From Arenibacter nanhaiticus (GTDB taxonomy: Bacteria; Bacteroidota; Bacteroidia; Flavobacteriales; Flavobacteriaceae), in the NCBI RefSeq assembly GCF_900141935.1, contig NZ_FQYX01000009.1, forward strand, positions 62,001 through 126,000: 64,000 nt of DNA. Direction: 5' to 3'. How positions within the stretch are numbered: the stretch's first letter is position 1; each line of letters begins with the position of its first letter. The position numbers were made by a program, and so were the translations under genes. Below, one piece after another: positions 17,710 to 28,900 of this stretch. The notes below the pieces were generated by a model. That model ran no database searches. It was not told the DNA's origin and worked only from the letters and a program-made list of their open reading frames with translations.

Positions 17710-19200
17710 CTAGTCTATCCATAGAACCCTATTGGCAAAAGCATTTAAGTTCAATTTCTCATTTTCGGCCTTCACCTGAATCAGGTAAGTTCCGGAAGCA
17801 AGATCATCAGGAATTTTCACTCTCCACAAGTGTTTGCTGTTTTGGGTTGCTTTGGGAGTATGAGAGATTTTTTGCCCTTCATAGCGCCCCAATTCTTGTA
17901 AGGCATTAAAACGAATGAGTTCTGGAGCAATACCTTCATGTTTTTCCATAGGCACCCACTGATCGTTTCCAAAGCTTATAGAAACTTCTGTACGGGTATC
18001 TGCAGCAAATACATTCGCATAAATAAAAGGTTCGTTTAAAAAATTAAGGTCGGTATCCCATTCATTTTTCTCTGGCAACCAAATATTCATTTGATGGTCT
18101 TTACCCGATCCGGAAACCTTATAATTCAAGGTGTAGCTTTCTGCCCCTACATCCATTAACCAATAGCCTTTGGGAGTGCCGTCGTACATTAGGGCAAAAG
18201 GAACACCTCTAATATCGTGAGATCCTTGCCACCACGCCCCGCAAACCGCGCCTGCGATCAACTCATGCACTTCAGAACGCCCCTCTCTTGGGTGGTAATT
18301 ATGATATTGGGTATGCGTATGCCCTGTTGCAAAAAACACCTCCGAAAATGGTGCAAGAATACTTAATAACGCTTCCTTATTAACTGTTTCTTCCAGGGGA
18401 ATGTGCATAAATAACTTTATAGAGGAGTATTCCTTACTTTTTACATCGACAAGGTTCTTAATGAATTCTAGCTGGTTTATATCTATTCTGCCCTCGTATG
18501 TTCTTTCCTTTAAGGGGAAGTTATTATTCAGGACTACAAACAACTGCTGCCCATATTCGAATGCATAATAGGACGGCCCAAAGATTTCTTCATAACTTCT
18601 ATCCCTTTTTTCCAAGCTAGCCTCCCCAAAATTGAGATCGTGGTTCCCTATAACATAGAATATTGGAGCCCCAATAAGCCCTAAGATTTTTGACAAGGGA
18701 TTAAAAATATCATGATTATCAAATGAAAGATCTCCCAGCGGCACTATAAAATCGGGTTTATTCCGGGCCAATTCTTCAGTGACCAATTTTCCGACATGGT
18801 GAACATCGTCCATAACATCTACTTGTAGGTCGCCCAACAAAGCTATTGTAAAGTCCTTTGGCTCTTTATTTTTATATAGTGGAAAATTAAAAGACTTGCT
18901 GTTATCTCCCTCTTCCCTGTAAAACTTTGTTTTATTATCAGCGTCTAATCTAGAAATATACCCAGAAGGCTTTACGATAAATATCGGATTGTCATTTATA
19001 GTATTAATGCTATAATTACCTTGATTATCGGTAGCTACAATATCCTTCCCGTTACTTACCAAGACACGAGAAAGCCTAGTTTCCTCGCCATCAAGAACAC
19101 CGTTGGCATTTTCATCTACGAAAACAACACCTTTTAGGGTCCTTTGCCCAATAAGCCCCTGAAAGACCAAGAAAACTAAAAATATAACAAACTGTCGCAT
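17710..19200 (-). CDS. Exported calcineurin-like metallophosphoesterase
   Basis: 496 residues with signal peptide MRQFVIFLVFLVFQGLIGQ. Three parts: an N-terminal beta domain (about 20-110) with a DENANGVLDGEE loop, a metallophosphoesterase core (ALLGDLQVDV, PLGDLSFDNHD, VIGNHDLNFG, and ATGHTHTQYH), and a C-terminal beta domain (about 340-496). This N-core-C layout is known in Bacteroidota. It would hydrolyse phosphate esters in the periplasm or at the cell surface; substrate unknown. It follows the GDPD-phosphatase fusion by 6 bases on the same strand, which suggests joint action on phosphodiesters. Confidence 0.88.
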   Translation of the reverse strand: MRQFVIFLVFLVFQGLIGQRTLKGVVFVDENANGVLDGEETRLSRVLVSNGKDIVATDNQGNYSINTINDNPIFIVKPSGYISRLDADNKTKFYREEGDNSKSFNFPLYKNKEPKDFTIALLGDLQVDVMDDVHHVGKLVTEELARNKPDFIVPLGDLSFDNHDIFNPLSKILGLIGAPIFYVIGNHDLNFGEASLEKRDRSYEEIFGPSYYAFEYGQQLFVVLNNNFPLKERTYEGRIDINQLEFIKNLVDVKSKEYSSIKLFMHIPLEETVNKEALLSILAPFSEVFFATGHTHTQYHNYHPREGRSEVHELIAGAVCGAWWQGSHDIRGVPFALMYDGTPKGYWLMDVGAESYTLNYKVSGSGKDHQMNIWLPEKNEWDTDLNFLNEPFIYANVFAADTRTEVSISFGNDQWVPMEKHEGIAPELIRFNALQELGRYEGQKISHTPKATQNSKHLWRVKIPDDLASGTYLIQVKAENEKLNLNAFANRVLWID

Positions 19201-19206
19201 ATTTTT

Positions 19207-21009
19207 TTACTTGTTTAAATTTAACACCTTCAAAATCTTATGATAGACCTCGCTGTTTTCGTACACGCCTTGAAATTCTTGGGAATATGGCCCATAAGCA
19301 AAGATAGGCACCATGGCTCCTGTATGGTCATACGTGGTAAAATCGCCCTCAATCATGCCGTTCTCTATATTCCCTTGTGGGATTGTAAATCCGCCCGTTT
19401 CATGATCGGCAGTAACAATGACCAAGGTATTTCCACTGCGATCGGCAAAAGCAATGGCTTCCGAAATTGCTATATCAAAATCTATCCCTTCCGTAACAAT
19501 ACCTGCTACCTTGTTGGCATGCGCATAAGAATCTATTTGAGCCGACTCCACCATTAAAAAAAATGGCTTTTCCTTGCCTTTTAAAAACCGAAGCCCGTTT
19601 CTTGTAGCCTCTGCTAATTGATTTCCTCTTCCGTTTAAATAACTCGGCACACCTCTTTCAGAAAAAAACATCCCTATTTTATCTTTTTCACTACCTCCTA
19701 TTTCTTCCAATGAATTGACAATAGAAAAACCATTAATTTTTAAATTTTGATCGAAATAAGCACTTCCTCCACCTATAAAAAGCGATAGCTTACTTTTTAG
19801 CAAGTCGCTAGCAATCCCTTGGGTATGGTCCCTATCTAATTGATGGGCATAAAACCCTGCTGGAGTAGCCCCAACAATTTCATCGGTGGTTATACATCCA
19901 GACAAGAACTGTTGCCGATCCAAAAATTCGGTAATATTTGTTATTGGTTTACGATCAGTTCCCATCCCAATGGCCCTGTTATAAGTTTTTTGCCCTGTGG
20001 CAAGGGCCGTGCCCGCTGCGGCCGAATCCGTGGTAAAATCGTCCGAAGCACTGGTTTTAAGAAAACCTATACTCTTTAGCTGTGTTAGAGAGGTTTCTCC
20101 GCCATTTGCCAGTACCGCAGCCGAAATATGGCTTAGTCCATTGCCGTCACCAATCATTAAGATTACATTTTTAACAGGAATTTCTTTTTGGTCAGACTCA
20201 TAGGTTGGCTTGTATACCGCGGAATGCAGTGTATTTACAAACACCCTATCCTCTAAGGAATTAAAATAGATGGACGCGAGTTCGGGCTTATCCGTGTTGA
20301 TGTAATCTACTCCCAGGTCTAAAAATGCTTTCCAGGCAGTTTTAGAATCCGGTGTACCCCAAAATCGAAAGGGCTTTCCAAAGCTGTGTGCCTTTTCTAT
20401 GGTGTTTTTTACACTTTCTAAATCTTCCATGGTCAGGCGACCTTTTCCGTTCCATGGTGATAAACTTTTAAAACTAAGGCTTACCATAGCTACCTTGTCC
20501 CATATTTCAGCAGTGGGTTTATGGTCTAAAGATTGATAGTCGAATTTTATATAGTCCGGATACTTTGTATAATCTTCCACTTTGGGCCTGTTCCCTGATA
20601 TCACTATCTGTATTGCTGGATTTTTGATGATTTTAGGATATTTTTTAAGGACAGAAATAATTTTCTTCAAAGAACTATAGGGTTCCGACTTAATATCTAT
20701 CAATAACTGTAATTCTTGTTTCGCCCCCAATTGCAGTGAATACGCTTTTTCTAAGGGCTGCAAGTACAGATTCTCTATGGTCTGCCCTTCTATGATATCG
20801 GCTTCACTATGGGTGGCATACAAGATGTTATTTTTATAAAAGACATCCACCTCAATAGAGTTGGCCCCGTTTGCATAAGCACTCCAAAAAGGGGCGCTCT
20901 GAAGGTAATCGTTGTGGGAGTGGATCTTAAAAGCCTTATTTTCTTGGGCTAGTACGGGCCTTAGGCTAAGGAATAAAAAAAGAACTATGAATTTAATCGT
21001 ATAATACAT
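19207..21009 (-). CDS. GDPD domain fused to alkaline phosphatase
   Basis: 600 residues from the ATG at 21009; a GTG at 21051 would place a polar tail before the signal peptide. Signal peptide MYYTIKFIVLFLFLSLRPVL. Residues about 25-255 resemble glycerophosphodiester phosphodiesterases: IHSHNDYLQ, SIEVDVF and ATHSEAD give the metal and catalytic His/Asn/Glu/Asp pattern. Residues about 280-600 are an alkaline phosphatase: VILMIGDGNG, TTDSAAAGTALATG (nucleophile S329) and TADHETGGF. Together the two domains could cut a phosphodiester and then free inorganic phosphate. It follows the SusD gene and precedes another phosphoesterase. Confidence 0.88.
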   Translation of the reverse strand: MYYTIKFIVLFLFLSLRPVLAQENKAFKIHSHNDYLQSAPFWSAYANGANSIEVDVFYKNNILYATHSEADIIEGQTIENLYLQPLEKAYSLQLGAKQELQLLIDIKSEPYSSLKKIISVLKKYPKIIKNPAIQIVISGNRPKVEDYTKYPDYIKFDYQSLDHKPTAEIWDKVAMVSLSFKSLSPWNGKGRLTMEDLESVKNTIEKAHSFGKPFRFWGTPDSKTAWKAFLDLGVDYINTDKPELASIYFNSLEDRVFVNTLHSAVYKPTYESDQKEIPVKNVILMIGDGNGLSHISAAVLANGGETSLTQLKSIGFLKTSASDDFTTDSAAAGTALATGQKTYNRAIGMGTDRKPITNITEFLDRQQFLSGCITTDEIVGATPAGFYAHQLDRDHTQGIASDLLKSKLSLFIGGGSAYFDQNLKINGFSIVNSLEEIGGSEKDKIGMFFSERGVPSYLNGRGNQLAEATRNGLRFLKGKEKPFFLMVESAQIDSYAHANKVAGIVTEGIDFDIAISEAIAFADRSGNTLVIVTADHETGGFTIPQGNIENGMIEGDFTTYDHTGAMVPIFAYGPYSQEFQGVYENSEVYHKILKVLNLNK

Positions 21010-21077
21010 TAGGAAGGGGGTTAAAAAGAAGGATGTTGATTTAACCAACACCCTTCTATAATAATTAATTTATAAAA

Positions 21078-22664
21078 CTACCAGCCTATATTTTGAGGGA
21101 TCCCTGACGAACTTACAGTTTCATTAGGGATAGGCCACACGTGCATAATCGTTGGATCAAAATTTCTAGCAGGCCAAATTTCCTGGACGGTATAGGGTGA
21201 ATCTGGATTTGAACGATCACTGTGAATGCGTCCGTGCAAAGGTTTTGCATACACTTCTTTGGCATCGCCCCATCTTACCAAATCAAAATGACGATTCGCA
21301 AACTCCCCAGCAAATTCAACTCTTCTTTCATGCTTTAAAGCATTTATAGAAGCATTCACTAGTGGCGCTAACCCTGCCCTTTCTCTTACCATATTTAAAG
21401 GTGCATCGCCATTTTTGCCCTGCATAATCAAAGCTTCCGATTTCATTAAAAGTACTTCGGCGTAACGAAGAATAGGTATGTTATAAAGGGTAGTCGGGTC
21501 GTTTCCATTAGGATTCACATAGACACCTATAGGGTTTTCAAATTGGTACTCATACATGTATTTATTGAACTGGAATCCAGATAAGGAGTTTTCTGATTGA
21601 TATTTTTTGGTCTCCCCAAAAAACTGAAACTCATCACCAAATTTTAAAATGGTAACCTCACGTCTGACATCATTTTCTTCAAAGGCCTGATACAGTTCTT
21701 CGGTAGGCTGATAATACCCCCAACCGTTATAGGTTCCCCAGCCTTTGTTTTCTAACATTACCCCAGGAAGTTTACTACCGCCTTCTATCCCAGAATCCAC
21801 TGACCAAATATATTCACTGGTCCAGTTGTTTTCAAAGCTGTGCAACAAACGATAATCTTGTGAGGGGTTCCCTGTATTGATTAAAGCTCTGCCAGAACCG
21901 GAATTGGTAACAGCATCACAATACGAGATCACCTGCTCATATTTTGAGCTATCGTATTGCGCCCAGTATAAGTAGGTTTTGGCAATATAGGCCAGCGCTG
22001 CGTCTTTATGAGCCCTTCCGTAATCTTCTGGATTCATTTCTGTAACTAAAGGCAGTAAATCGGCCGCCAAAGTAAGGTCGTCAATTATTTGACCGTAATT
22101 CTCTACAACAGATGCAGGTCTGGTATAACCTCCAGCAGCATTGTTCATGTTTTCGACCAAGACAATAGGAACGCCACCATTTTCACTATTATCACCATAA
22201 GTACTCGCGATCCAGAAATAATGAAAGGCCCGCATAAAATACGCTTCCCCTAAGAGCCTGTTTTTTAGATTTTCATTAATTTCCATAGTTGGAACATTTG
22301 CTAAAACATCATTGGCCCTACGAATTATTTTATAGCTTTGGGAATACATCCATTTTAAAGAACTTTCATCCCCTGTAAGGTTAAAATTCTTTGCATTATC
22401 TGCATCCGACTTAATACGACCGGTAACCATGTCATCCGAAGCATTGATATACCAAAAGAACCCTCTTGCAAACATATCCTCATCCTTCATATAATAATAC
22501 ATGCTGTTTACCGCCTCGGTGGCATCCTGTTCCGTTTTCCAAAAATTCCCGTAAGAGGTGCTGCCCAAAGGCTCCAAGTTGGTAAAATCATCCGAACAGG
22601 AAAACATTCCCAATACACTAGCGCTTAACACTACCGCAATTAATTTTATATTTCTAAATTTCAT
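21078..22664 (-). CDS. SusD/RagB-family outer-membrane lipoprotein
   Basis: 528 residues. Lipoprotein signal peptide to the Cys in GMFSCSDD (C23). N-terminal SusD-like TPR region (TSYGNFWKTEQDATEAVNSMYYYM and LLGEAYFMRAFHYFWIA) and C-terminal RagB/SusD region (ERRVEFAGEFANRHFDLVRWG, a strong family mark, and a final WPIPNETVSSS). It forms the lid over the SusC channel and binds the substrate. The gene starts 21 bases after the SusC stop. Ligand unknown; the two phosphatase genes behind it suggest a phosphorylated substrate. Confidence 0.95.
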   Translation of the reverse strand: MKFRNIKLIAVVLSASVLGMFSCSDDFTNLEPLGSTSYGNFWKTEQDATEAVNSMYYYMKDEDMFARGFFWYINASDDMVTGRIKSDADNAKNFNLTGDESSLKWMYSQSYKIIRRANDVLANVPTMEINENLKNRLLGEAYFMRAFHYFWIASTYGDNSENGGVPIVLVENMNNAAGGYTRPASVVENYGQIIDDLTLAADLLPLVTEMNPEDYGRAHKDAALAYIAKTYLYWAQYDSSKYEQVISYCDAVTNSGSGRALINTGNPSQDYRLLHSFENNWTSEYIWSVDSGIEGGSKLPGVMLENKGWGTYNGWGYYQPTEELYQAFEENDVRREVTILKFGDEFQFFGETKKYQSENSLSGFQFNKYMYEYQFENPIGVYVNPNGNDPTTLYNIPILRYAEVLLMKSEALIMQGKNGDAPLNMVRERAGLAPLVNASINALKHERRVEFAGEFANRHFDLVRWGDAKEVYAKPLHGRIHSDRSNPDSPYTVQEIWPARNFDPTIMHVWPIPNETVSSSGIPQNIGW

Positions 22665-22685
22665 CTATTTTTCTTTTAGTGGTTG

Positions 22686-25600
22686 TTATAACTTTAATGA
22701 AAGACCTGCAGTAAACATCCTGGACAATGGGTATTTGCCCACATCCAATCCATTACCCCCTACTTCGGGATCCAAACCTGAATAATCGGTAAAGGTGAAC
22801 AGATTTTCCCCGGAGATGTAAACCCTTAGGGAAGCCCCCTTCATCATCGAATCCATTAATGAATCGGATACACTGTATCCAAGAGTAATGTTTTTTAACC
22901 TTAGATAAGAAGCATCTTCCAAATACCAGCTAGAAGTTGTTTCAAAGTTTTTATTGTTATCCTTGGTAGAAAGTCTAGGAAGATTGGTATTGGTATTGGT
23001 AGGTGTCCACGACCCCAATACCTTGTTATCCAAATTATATCCCTGTAAGGCGGCATTATAGGCGCTATACTTATATCCATTAAATGCTTTAACCCCTGAG
23101 ACCCCTTGGAAAATCAATCCAAGATCAAATCTTTTGTAGTCCAATTTCAAGTTGACGTTAAACGTAAGATCTGGCTGATAACTGCCCATAAACACTTTAT
23201 CATTATTATCTATCTTCCCATCGTTGTTACTATCCTTAAATTTAAAATCGCCAGGCTGAGCCTCGGGCTGTATAGGATCCCCGCCAAGGACATACGCATC
23301 AATCTCTTCTTGGGATTGAAAAATTCCCAAATAAGGCACCAAATAATTAGAATATAATTCCCTTCCCACTTCTGACCTAAACGGTTCTAAAGTACTTCTT
23401 ACATTTTCACCGCTATGGGCAATAAAATCAATTCCACTTTTATTATATCCTTCCAAATTGACCAATTCATTGTTGATCATGGAAGCATTGGCGCCCAGCG
23501 AATAATTTAAGTCCCCAACACTATTGTTAAAGATGGCAGAAAGTTCGAGACCGTGGTTTTTTACTTCCCCGCCGTTTACATCGGCTGCAGCCGTTCCTTG
23601 ATGCTTGTCTTCTAACCCAGGTAAAATCATTCCCTTGGTCTTCTTTTCAAAATAGTCAAAGGTGACGTTTAACCTGTTATTTAACAAGCTAGCATCTAAA
23701 CCTAAGTTGATGGATTCCGAAGTTTCCCAGGTTAAATTGGGATTGGATTGTTTTCCGGCATATACTCCCTTATCGTTTTCCAAGCCGTTCTCTCCTATAA
23801 TTACCGTTTGTGTGCTAAGCGGAACATCAAAGGAATAATAGCCAACAGAATTAATATTCCCTATCTGTCCCCAAGAGGCACGGAACTTCAAATCATTCAC
23901 TGCTGGAATCTTAAAAAAGGTTTCATCGGAAATCCTCCAGCCCATGGACGCAGAAGGGAAGTAATCTGCCTGATTCGCAGTAGCCAATCTAGAGGTTTCA
24001 TCTCTACGGATACTGGCACTAAGAAAGTACTTGTTGTCATAATTATACATTGCCCTACCAATTGCCGAGGTTAACGCGTCCTCATAAACATCGGTAACGG
24101 GATTCTTTATATCCGCTGCGTTGGACATATATTGATTGTTTTTGTTCTCATTTCCAAAACCCTCCCCTCTTTGGGAATAAAACTCATAATCTGTAAACTG
24201 AGCAGAATAAACCGCAGTAAGATCCAGATTGTGATCCCCAAAAGCCTTGTTATAGGTTAGTTGATTATCCCAAACCCATCTGTTAGTGGTCGCATAACTT
24301 TGAGTAAGGGAATTAACCAAATTTGTCCTTCCCAGTTCGGGTCTTCTAGGATCAAAGCTTTTATAGTTGTTTTGTGAAGTACTATATGCGTAGCTAGTTT
24401 TAAACTTTAGTCCATTTAAAATTTTATAGTCCAAAAACACATTTGCATTCATAAATCGGGTTGGACTTGTCGTGGTAGGTCTTAACAAAAGGGACATGGG
24501 GTTGTAAACATCCCCATAGGCGCCTGCAAATTGCGACAGGTTATAGGGAGCTACTCCATGAAAAGCACCCTGATCATCGTAAATAGGGGCTGCCGACGGC
24601 ATATAAATAGCGTTCAAAATAGTACCGGAATACCCGCTAGAAGTGTTGGTACCCACACTCTCTGTATGTGAAAAATAAACATTTTCGCCAAGAGTCAACC
24701 TATCGGATAGATCTATCTCCGATTTTAACCGAAAAGAATATCGTTCGGAACCGGTGCCTTGCAGCACCCCTTCCTTTTTGTTGTAACCAAACGAACTCAT
24801 ATAATTACTGTGTTCTCCGGCTCCACTAACATTAATATTGGCGTTATACAAAAGCGCTGTACGAAAAATAGCGTCCATCCATTGGGTTCTTGTGGTCTGT
24901 CCCCATGGGTTTTGAGCGGCATCATGTGCAGATTGCCTAGGAGTACCGCCATTGTCGGCAGCCATATTATACACATTGGCCTGTTCTATGGCGTTTAAGG
25001 GAGTGGGCAAATCTGTTGCGCTCTGCATACCCGAATACATATCCAATCCAATTTTTGGCTTGCCTTGCTTACCTTTTTTGGTCTGGATCACAATAACCCC
25101 AGAGGCTGCCTGAGCCCCATATATGGCCGCCGCGGAAGCATCCTTTAAAATAGAAACCGAAGCAATATCGTTTGGATTAATGGAAGGGCCATAATAGGGC
25201 ACCCCATCAACGACCATCAATGGATTCTCGTTAGAAATAGATCCTAGTCCACGTATAACTATTTTCCCTGTTTCCGAAGGATCGCCACCCTGTTGCAGTA
25301 CCGTTACTCCCGCTACATTTCCCTGCAAGAAGTCGTTGAGCGTACCTACTGGCCTACTGGCCATTGAGGCTACATTGCTCACCGTTGCAATGGCCGAGGT
25401 TATATTCTTTTTTACAGATGTTCCGTACCCTATTAATACCACCTCATCTAAACCTGTAGATTGGTCTTCCAGGGCTATGGTAAAATTTTGGCTCCCCGAA
25501 TAAGCTAGTTCTGTAGCCGCATACCCCATAGAAGATACTAGGAGAACGCCATCAGTGGCAGCGACAGTTAGCGTAAAATTACCGTCGAAATCAGTGGCTA

Positions 25601-25751
25601 CACCATCTTGGGTACGATTATTAGGAATAATACTTGCTCCGGGAATAGGCATCCCGTCGGTCTTTGAAACCACCGTTCCAGAAAGGGTGGTTTGGGCCAT
25701 GACACTAGAAAATAGCCCCATGGTCAATAATAAAAATAAATACTGTTTCAT
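22686..25751 (-). CDS. SusC/RagA-family TonB-linked outer-membrane protein
   Basis: 1021 residues. Signal peptide, then a carboxypeptidase-D-like regulatory domain (about 22-95, TLSGTVVSKTDGMPIPGASI), a TonB-box-like stretch and the plug domain with VLIGYGTSVKKNITSAIATV and the SusC signature near NPLMVVDGVPYYG, followed by a long beta barrel ending in aromatic-rich strands (GLSLKL at the end). It imports a ligand across the outer membrane with the SusD partner. First gene of the transport unit, behind a 175-bp control region. Confidence 0.95.
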   Translation of the reverse strand: MKQYLFLLLTMGLFSSVMAQTTLSGTVVSKTDGMPIPGASIIPNNRTQDGVATDFDGNFTLTVAATDGVLLVSSMGYAATELAYSGSQNFTIALEDQSTGLDEVVLIGYGTSVKKNITSAIATVSNVASMASRPVGTLNDFLQGNVAGVTVLQQGGDPSETGKIVIRGLGSISNENPLMVVDGVPYYGPSINPNDIASVSILKDASAAAIYGAQAASGVIVIQTKKGKQGKPKIGLDMYSGMQSATDLPTPLNAIEQANVYNMAADNGGTPRQSAHDAAQNPWGQTTRTQWMDAIFRTALLYNANINVSGAGEHSNYMSSFGYNKKEGVLQGTGSERYSFRLKSEIDLSDRLTLGENVYFSHTESVGTNTSSGYSGTILNAIYMPSAAPIYDDQGAFHGVAPYNLSQFAGAYGDVYNPMSLLLRPTTTSPTRFMNANVFLDYKILNGLKFKTSYAYSTSQNNYKSFDPRRPELGRTNLVNSLTQSYATTNRWVWDNQLTYNKAFGDHNLDLTAVYSAQFTDYEFYSQRGEGFGNENKNNQYMSNAADIKNPVTDVYEDALTSAIGRAMYNYDNKYFLSASIRRDETSRLATANQADYFPSASMGWRISDETFFKIPAVNDLKFRASWGQIGNINSVGYYSFDVPLSTQTVIIGENGLENDKGVYAGKQSNPNLTWETSESINLGLDASLLNNRLNVTFDYFEKKTKGMILPGLEDKHQGTAAADVNGGEVKNHGLELSAIFNNSVGDLNYSLGANASMINNELVNLEGYNKSGIDFIAHSGENVRSTLEPFRSEVGRELYSNYLVPYLGIFQSQEEIDAYVLGGDPIQPEAQPGDFKFKDSNNDGKIDNNDKVFMGSYQPDLTFNVNLKLDYKRFDLGLIFQGVSGVKAFNGYKYSAYNAALQGYNLDNKVLGSWTPTNTNTNLPRLSTKDNNKNFETTSSWYLEDASYLRLKNITLGYSVSDSLMDSMMKGASLRVYISGENLFTFTDYSGLDPEVGGNGLDVGKYPLSRMFTAGLSLKL

Positions 25752-25926
25752 TTATAAGAAGTTTTAGTTCCTTATAAAATTACAGGAAGCCCCTTTCCAA
25801 CAGGTTGATAATAGTATCCTTTAGGGGCATCATTTAAACAATAAAGAGGACAAAACGAACAGATTAGGGGCACTATTGTTTCATTAACATTAAGCTAACC
25901 TCTTGTAAATATAGCGATAATACTGA
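25752..25926 (-). promoter_or_regulatory. Control region of the susCD-phosphatase unit with paired TTAGGGGCA sites
   Basis: Between the regulator stop and the SusC start. Two identical 9-mers, TTAGGGGCA at 25821-25829 and 25864-25872 (plus-strand reading), lie 43 bp apart in the same orientation, close to four helical turns. This is what paired binding sites for an AraC-type regulator look like. No perfect -7 element was picked. Confidence 0.5.
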
Positions 25927-28900
25927 TTATGCTGTTTTTTTCAACTTATACACCTTCGGTGAACACCCAAAATGTTTCTTAAAAATCCGACTAAAATACT
26001 TTGGATCGTTAAAACCACAGGCAAAACTTATTTCCGAAATGTTTAAGGTTTTGCTTTGAAGAAGATATTCGGCCTTTTGCATTCGCAATTCGGTAATAAC
26101 TTCTGAGGGAGATTTACTGAGAACTTCCTTAAATATACGATAGCTTTTTATTTTCGATATTTGAAGCTGTTCATTTAATTCCTGAACGTTAAAGGAAGTG
26201 CTTCCCATATTGTTATGAATGATTTCTAAGGCCTTGTTTAGTAATTTTTCATTAGGGCTCAAGTGTTTTCTTTCATCTTTTCCTATACCAAATAACTGGA
26301 ATTTAGACATATCTTTCAGATACTCCTTTCTTGTTGCTATAAGGCCGTGCAGTCTTTTCTGAATAAAGGAATCTCGCGCAGGCAGTTGTATAAATGCATC
26401 TATCCCTAGCTCCATAGTCTGTTCTTGTAAGGAATAGTCTATTTGTTCTGAAATGTATAACACAGGTAAGCCAATTAGCTGTGTTTTATCCTTGGCTTGT
26501 TGCAATAGCACAATGAGTTCCTCGGTAATTGCAGCGTTATAAATAACCATTCCGTGTACACTTGCCTTTTTTATTAAAGAGGAAACGGCGCCTACAGAAT
26601 TTTCAAAAAACAAATTATGATCTTCTTTAAACAGCAATTGTCGGCAACTCAAATAATCGCTTTCTTCACAGAATACTACAATATTATTCTTGTCAGATTG
26701 CATTTTCTCTTCCAGTTTTAAATGCCTCCACTGTATTTCCTCCTGCACAATAGCATCTTTAGCTACTACTTGTACCGGTAGACTTACCCGTATTTCCTGT
26801 TGATTCGTTTTATCATTGAAGACCAAGGTCCCTTCAAGAGTTTGCACCAAGGTATCAACGGCTCTAAAATAGGGACTATATCGCTGAATACTACGGGCGT
26901 TTTTGGTAAAAATAGCACTATCAGAAAGAACCTTCATCAAAAAACTATCCTGCTCCACAGTAACATCTACTGTTAAATTACTTTCTTCGACACCATATTT
27001 TATCACCTCAAAAAACAAATATTTAATCAGTAATTTAAATCGTAATACATCAATGGCGATCCAATCACCCTTTAGCTGTACGGTATAATGTAATTGAATG
27101 TTAGAGGTTGCCGCATTCAAATTTAGCTGATCTAACATCTGATTTAGAATAGGTTCTAATTTTACCGCAGACTTTTTAGATGTCCCAATATCCTTGACAT
27201 GATTTAGAAAATCCCATTCCATTAAAAGGTTGGTCAATGTACCCGCCTGCACCAAAAGGATGTTTTTTATAGCGTCTTCATCCTTAAGTTTTCCTGACAG
27301 GTCTAGAATTTTGCCAATCGGTTCCTTAAATTCGGACAAGACAAAAGTCTTGAAGCTTTCTATTTCAAACTCCTGCTTTTTCAAATGGAGATGCGTATTT
27401 AAAAGTTGATTTTTTTGATCTGAAAGTTCTTTATGCTTTTCAGCAAGGATGTTATTTGCCGTAATTAGTTCTTCTTTTTGCCTATTGATTGTTTGGGTTC
27501 TTTCCTGAATTTTACGTTCTAGCTCTCTCCGGTATCCCAATGCCTTTTTGTTTCTTTGAAAGAATATACATCCGAGGGTCACCAATAAAAAGACCGATAT
27601 TGTCACTAAAAACCAAAATTTCACATAAAAAGGCTTCTTTATGGACAACGGTATTATTACCGTATTGGCACCTGATTCATCCAAGGCATTTTTAACTAAA
27701 AATCTGTAATCTCCATATGGAATATCGCTATAACGAATAGGATTGGATTTAAATGTTTCCCAGGCGTGGTCATAGCCCTCTAATTTGTATACCACCCGAT
27801 TATTGGGGTCTTTAGGAAAAGATACTGGAGTAATGGCTACGGAAAGATGGTTCTCTCCGTAACTTTTTTCAATACGGGTTCCCATAAAGCTCTTTTGATC
27901 TACCCTTACCTGAAGCTTCGGCTGCTCTTTAAAAAAATTAATACTATTGGGAGAAAAATAGTTCATGCCATACACCCCTGCAAAATAAAGCCCTCCCTTT
28001 ACATCTTGATAATAGGCGCCTTCCGAGAATTCAGCAGCCTGCCACCCCTCCTCCGGATTCATACTCAATACGGAGTAATTACTTCGGCTTACAGCAGCAA
28101 TCCCTTTGGTAGTACTGATCCAAATATCATCATTATTAGGGAGTAGGCTATACACCATATGACTTGGCAACCCTTCTCTTTCCGTAATATTTTTGACCAG
28201 CCCGGTATTAGGGTCATATACCGTAATCCCTCCTAAACTGGCAATCCAATAATAATTAGTTCTCGGATCTTTATAAACATCGTAAATGCTATTTCCAAGA
28301 GCACCATCGGCCTTGGTTATATCCTTTAGGTTTCCAGTAAGAAGGTCTAAGATCACCAATCCAGAATTTTCAGTAGCGAGCAAAACTTCTTGCTCCCGCA
28401 CTTTCACCTTTCTTATTTGCAACTGGCGTAACGTATCTTGCCCTTTAAAACTCTCGAAACTATTATTTTTCAGTGAAAATTTTGCCAGACCGCCCCAGCA
28501 AGCCGTCCAAATAGCATGATGGTCGTCCTCATAGAAAGAGTAATTCCTATTGTTTGGCAATAACTTGTTGTGTTCGGCGGTATAGGAATGAATCCTATCG
28601 TCATTAATCCTAAGCACACCGCCATAAGTCCCTACCCAAACAGATCCGTCCGAAGAAGTAAACAAACTCCTGATCCGATTCCATTCTTTATTTAATCTTG
28701 CCTCGGGGATTTCGAAAGCCACATAGGTTTGTAATTTTTGGTCGTACTTAAACAACCCTTGATTGTAATACCCCAACCAAAGGTCGCCTTTCTGGTCTTT
28801 GGTAATAGCGCGAATGGTTTCATTGGGCAGATTCGGAAAATGTACCGGGTGTGGGGCTACCAAACTTATCTTTTCGGACTCCCTATAAGCCATACTCAAG

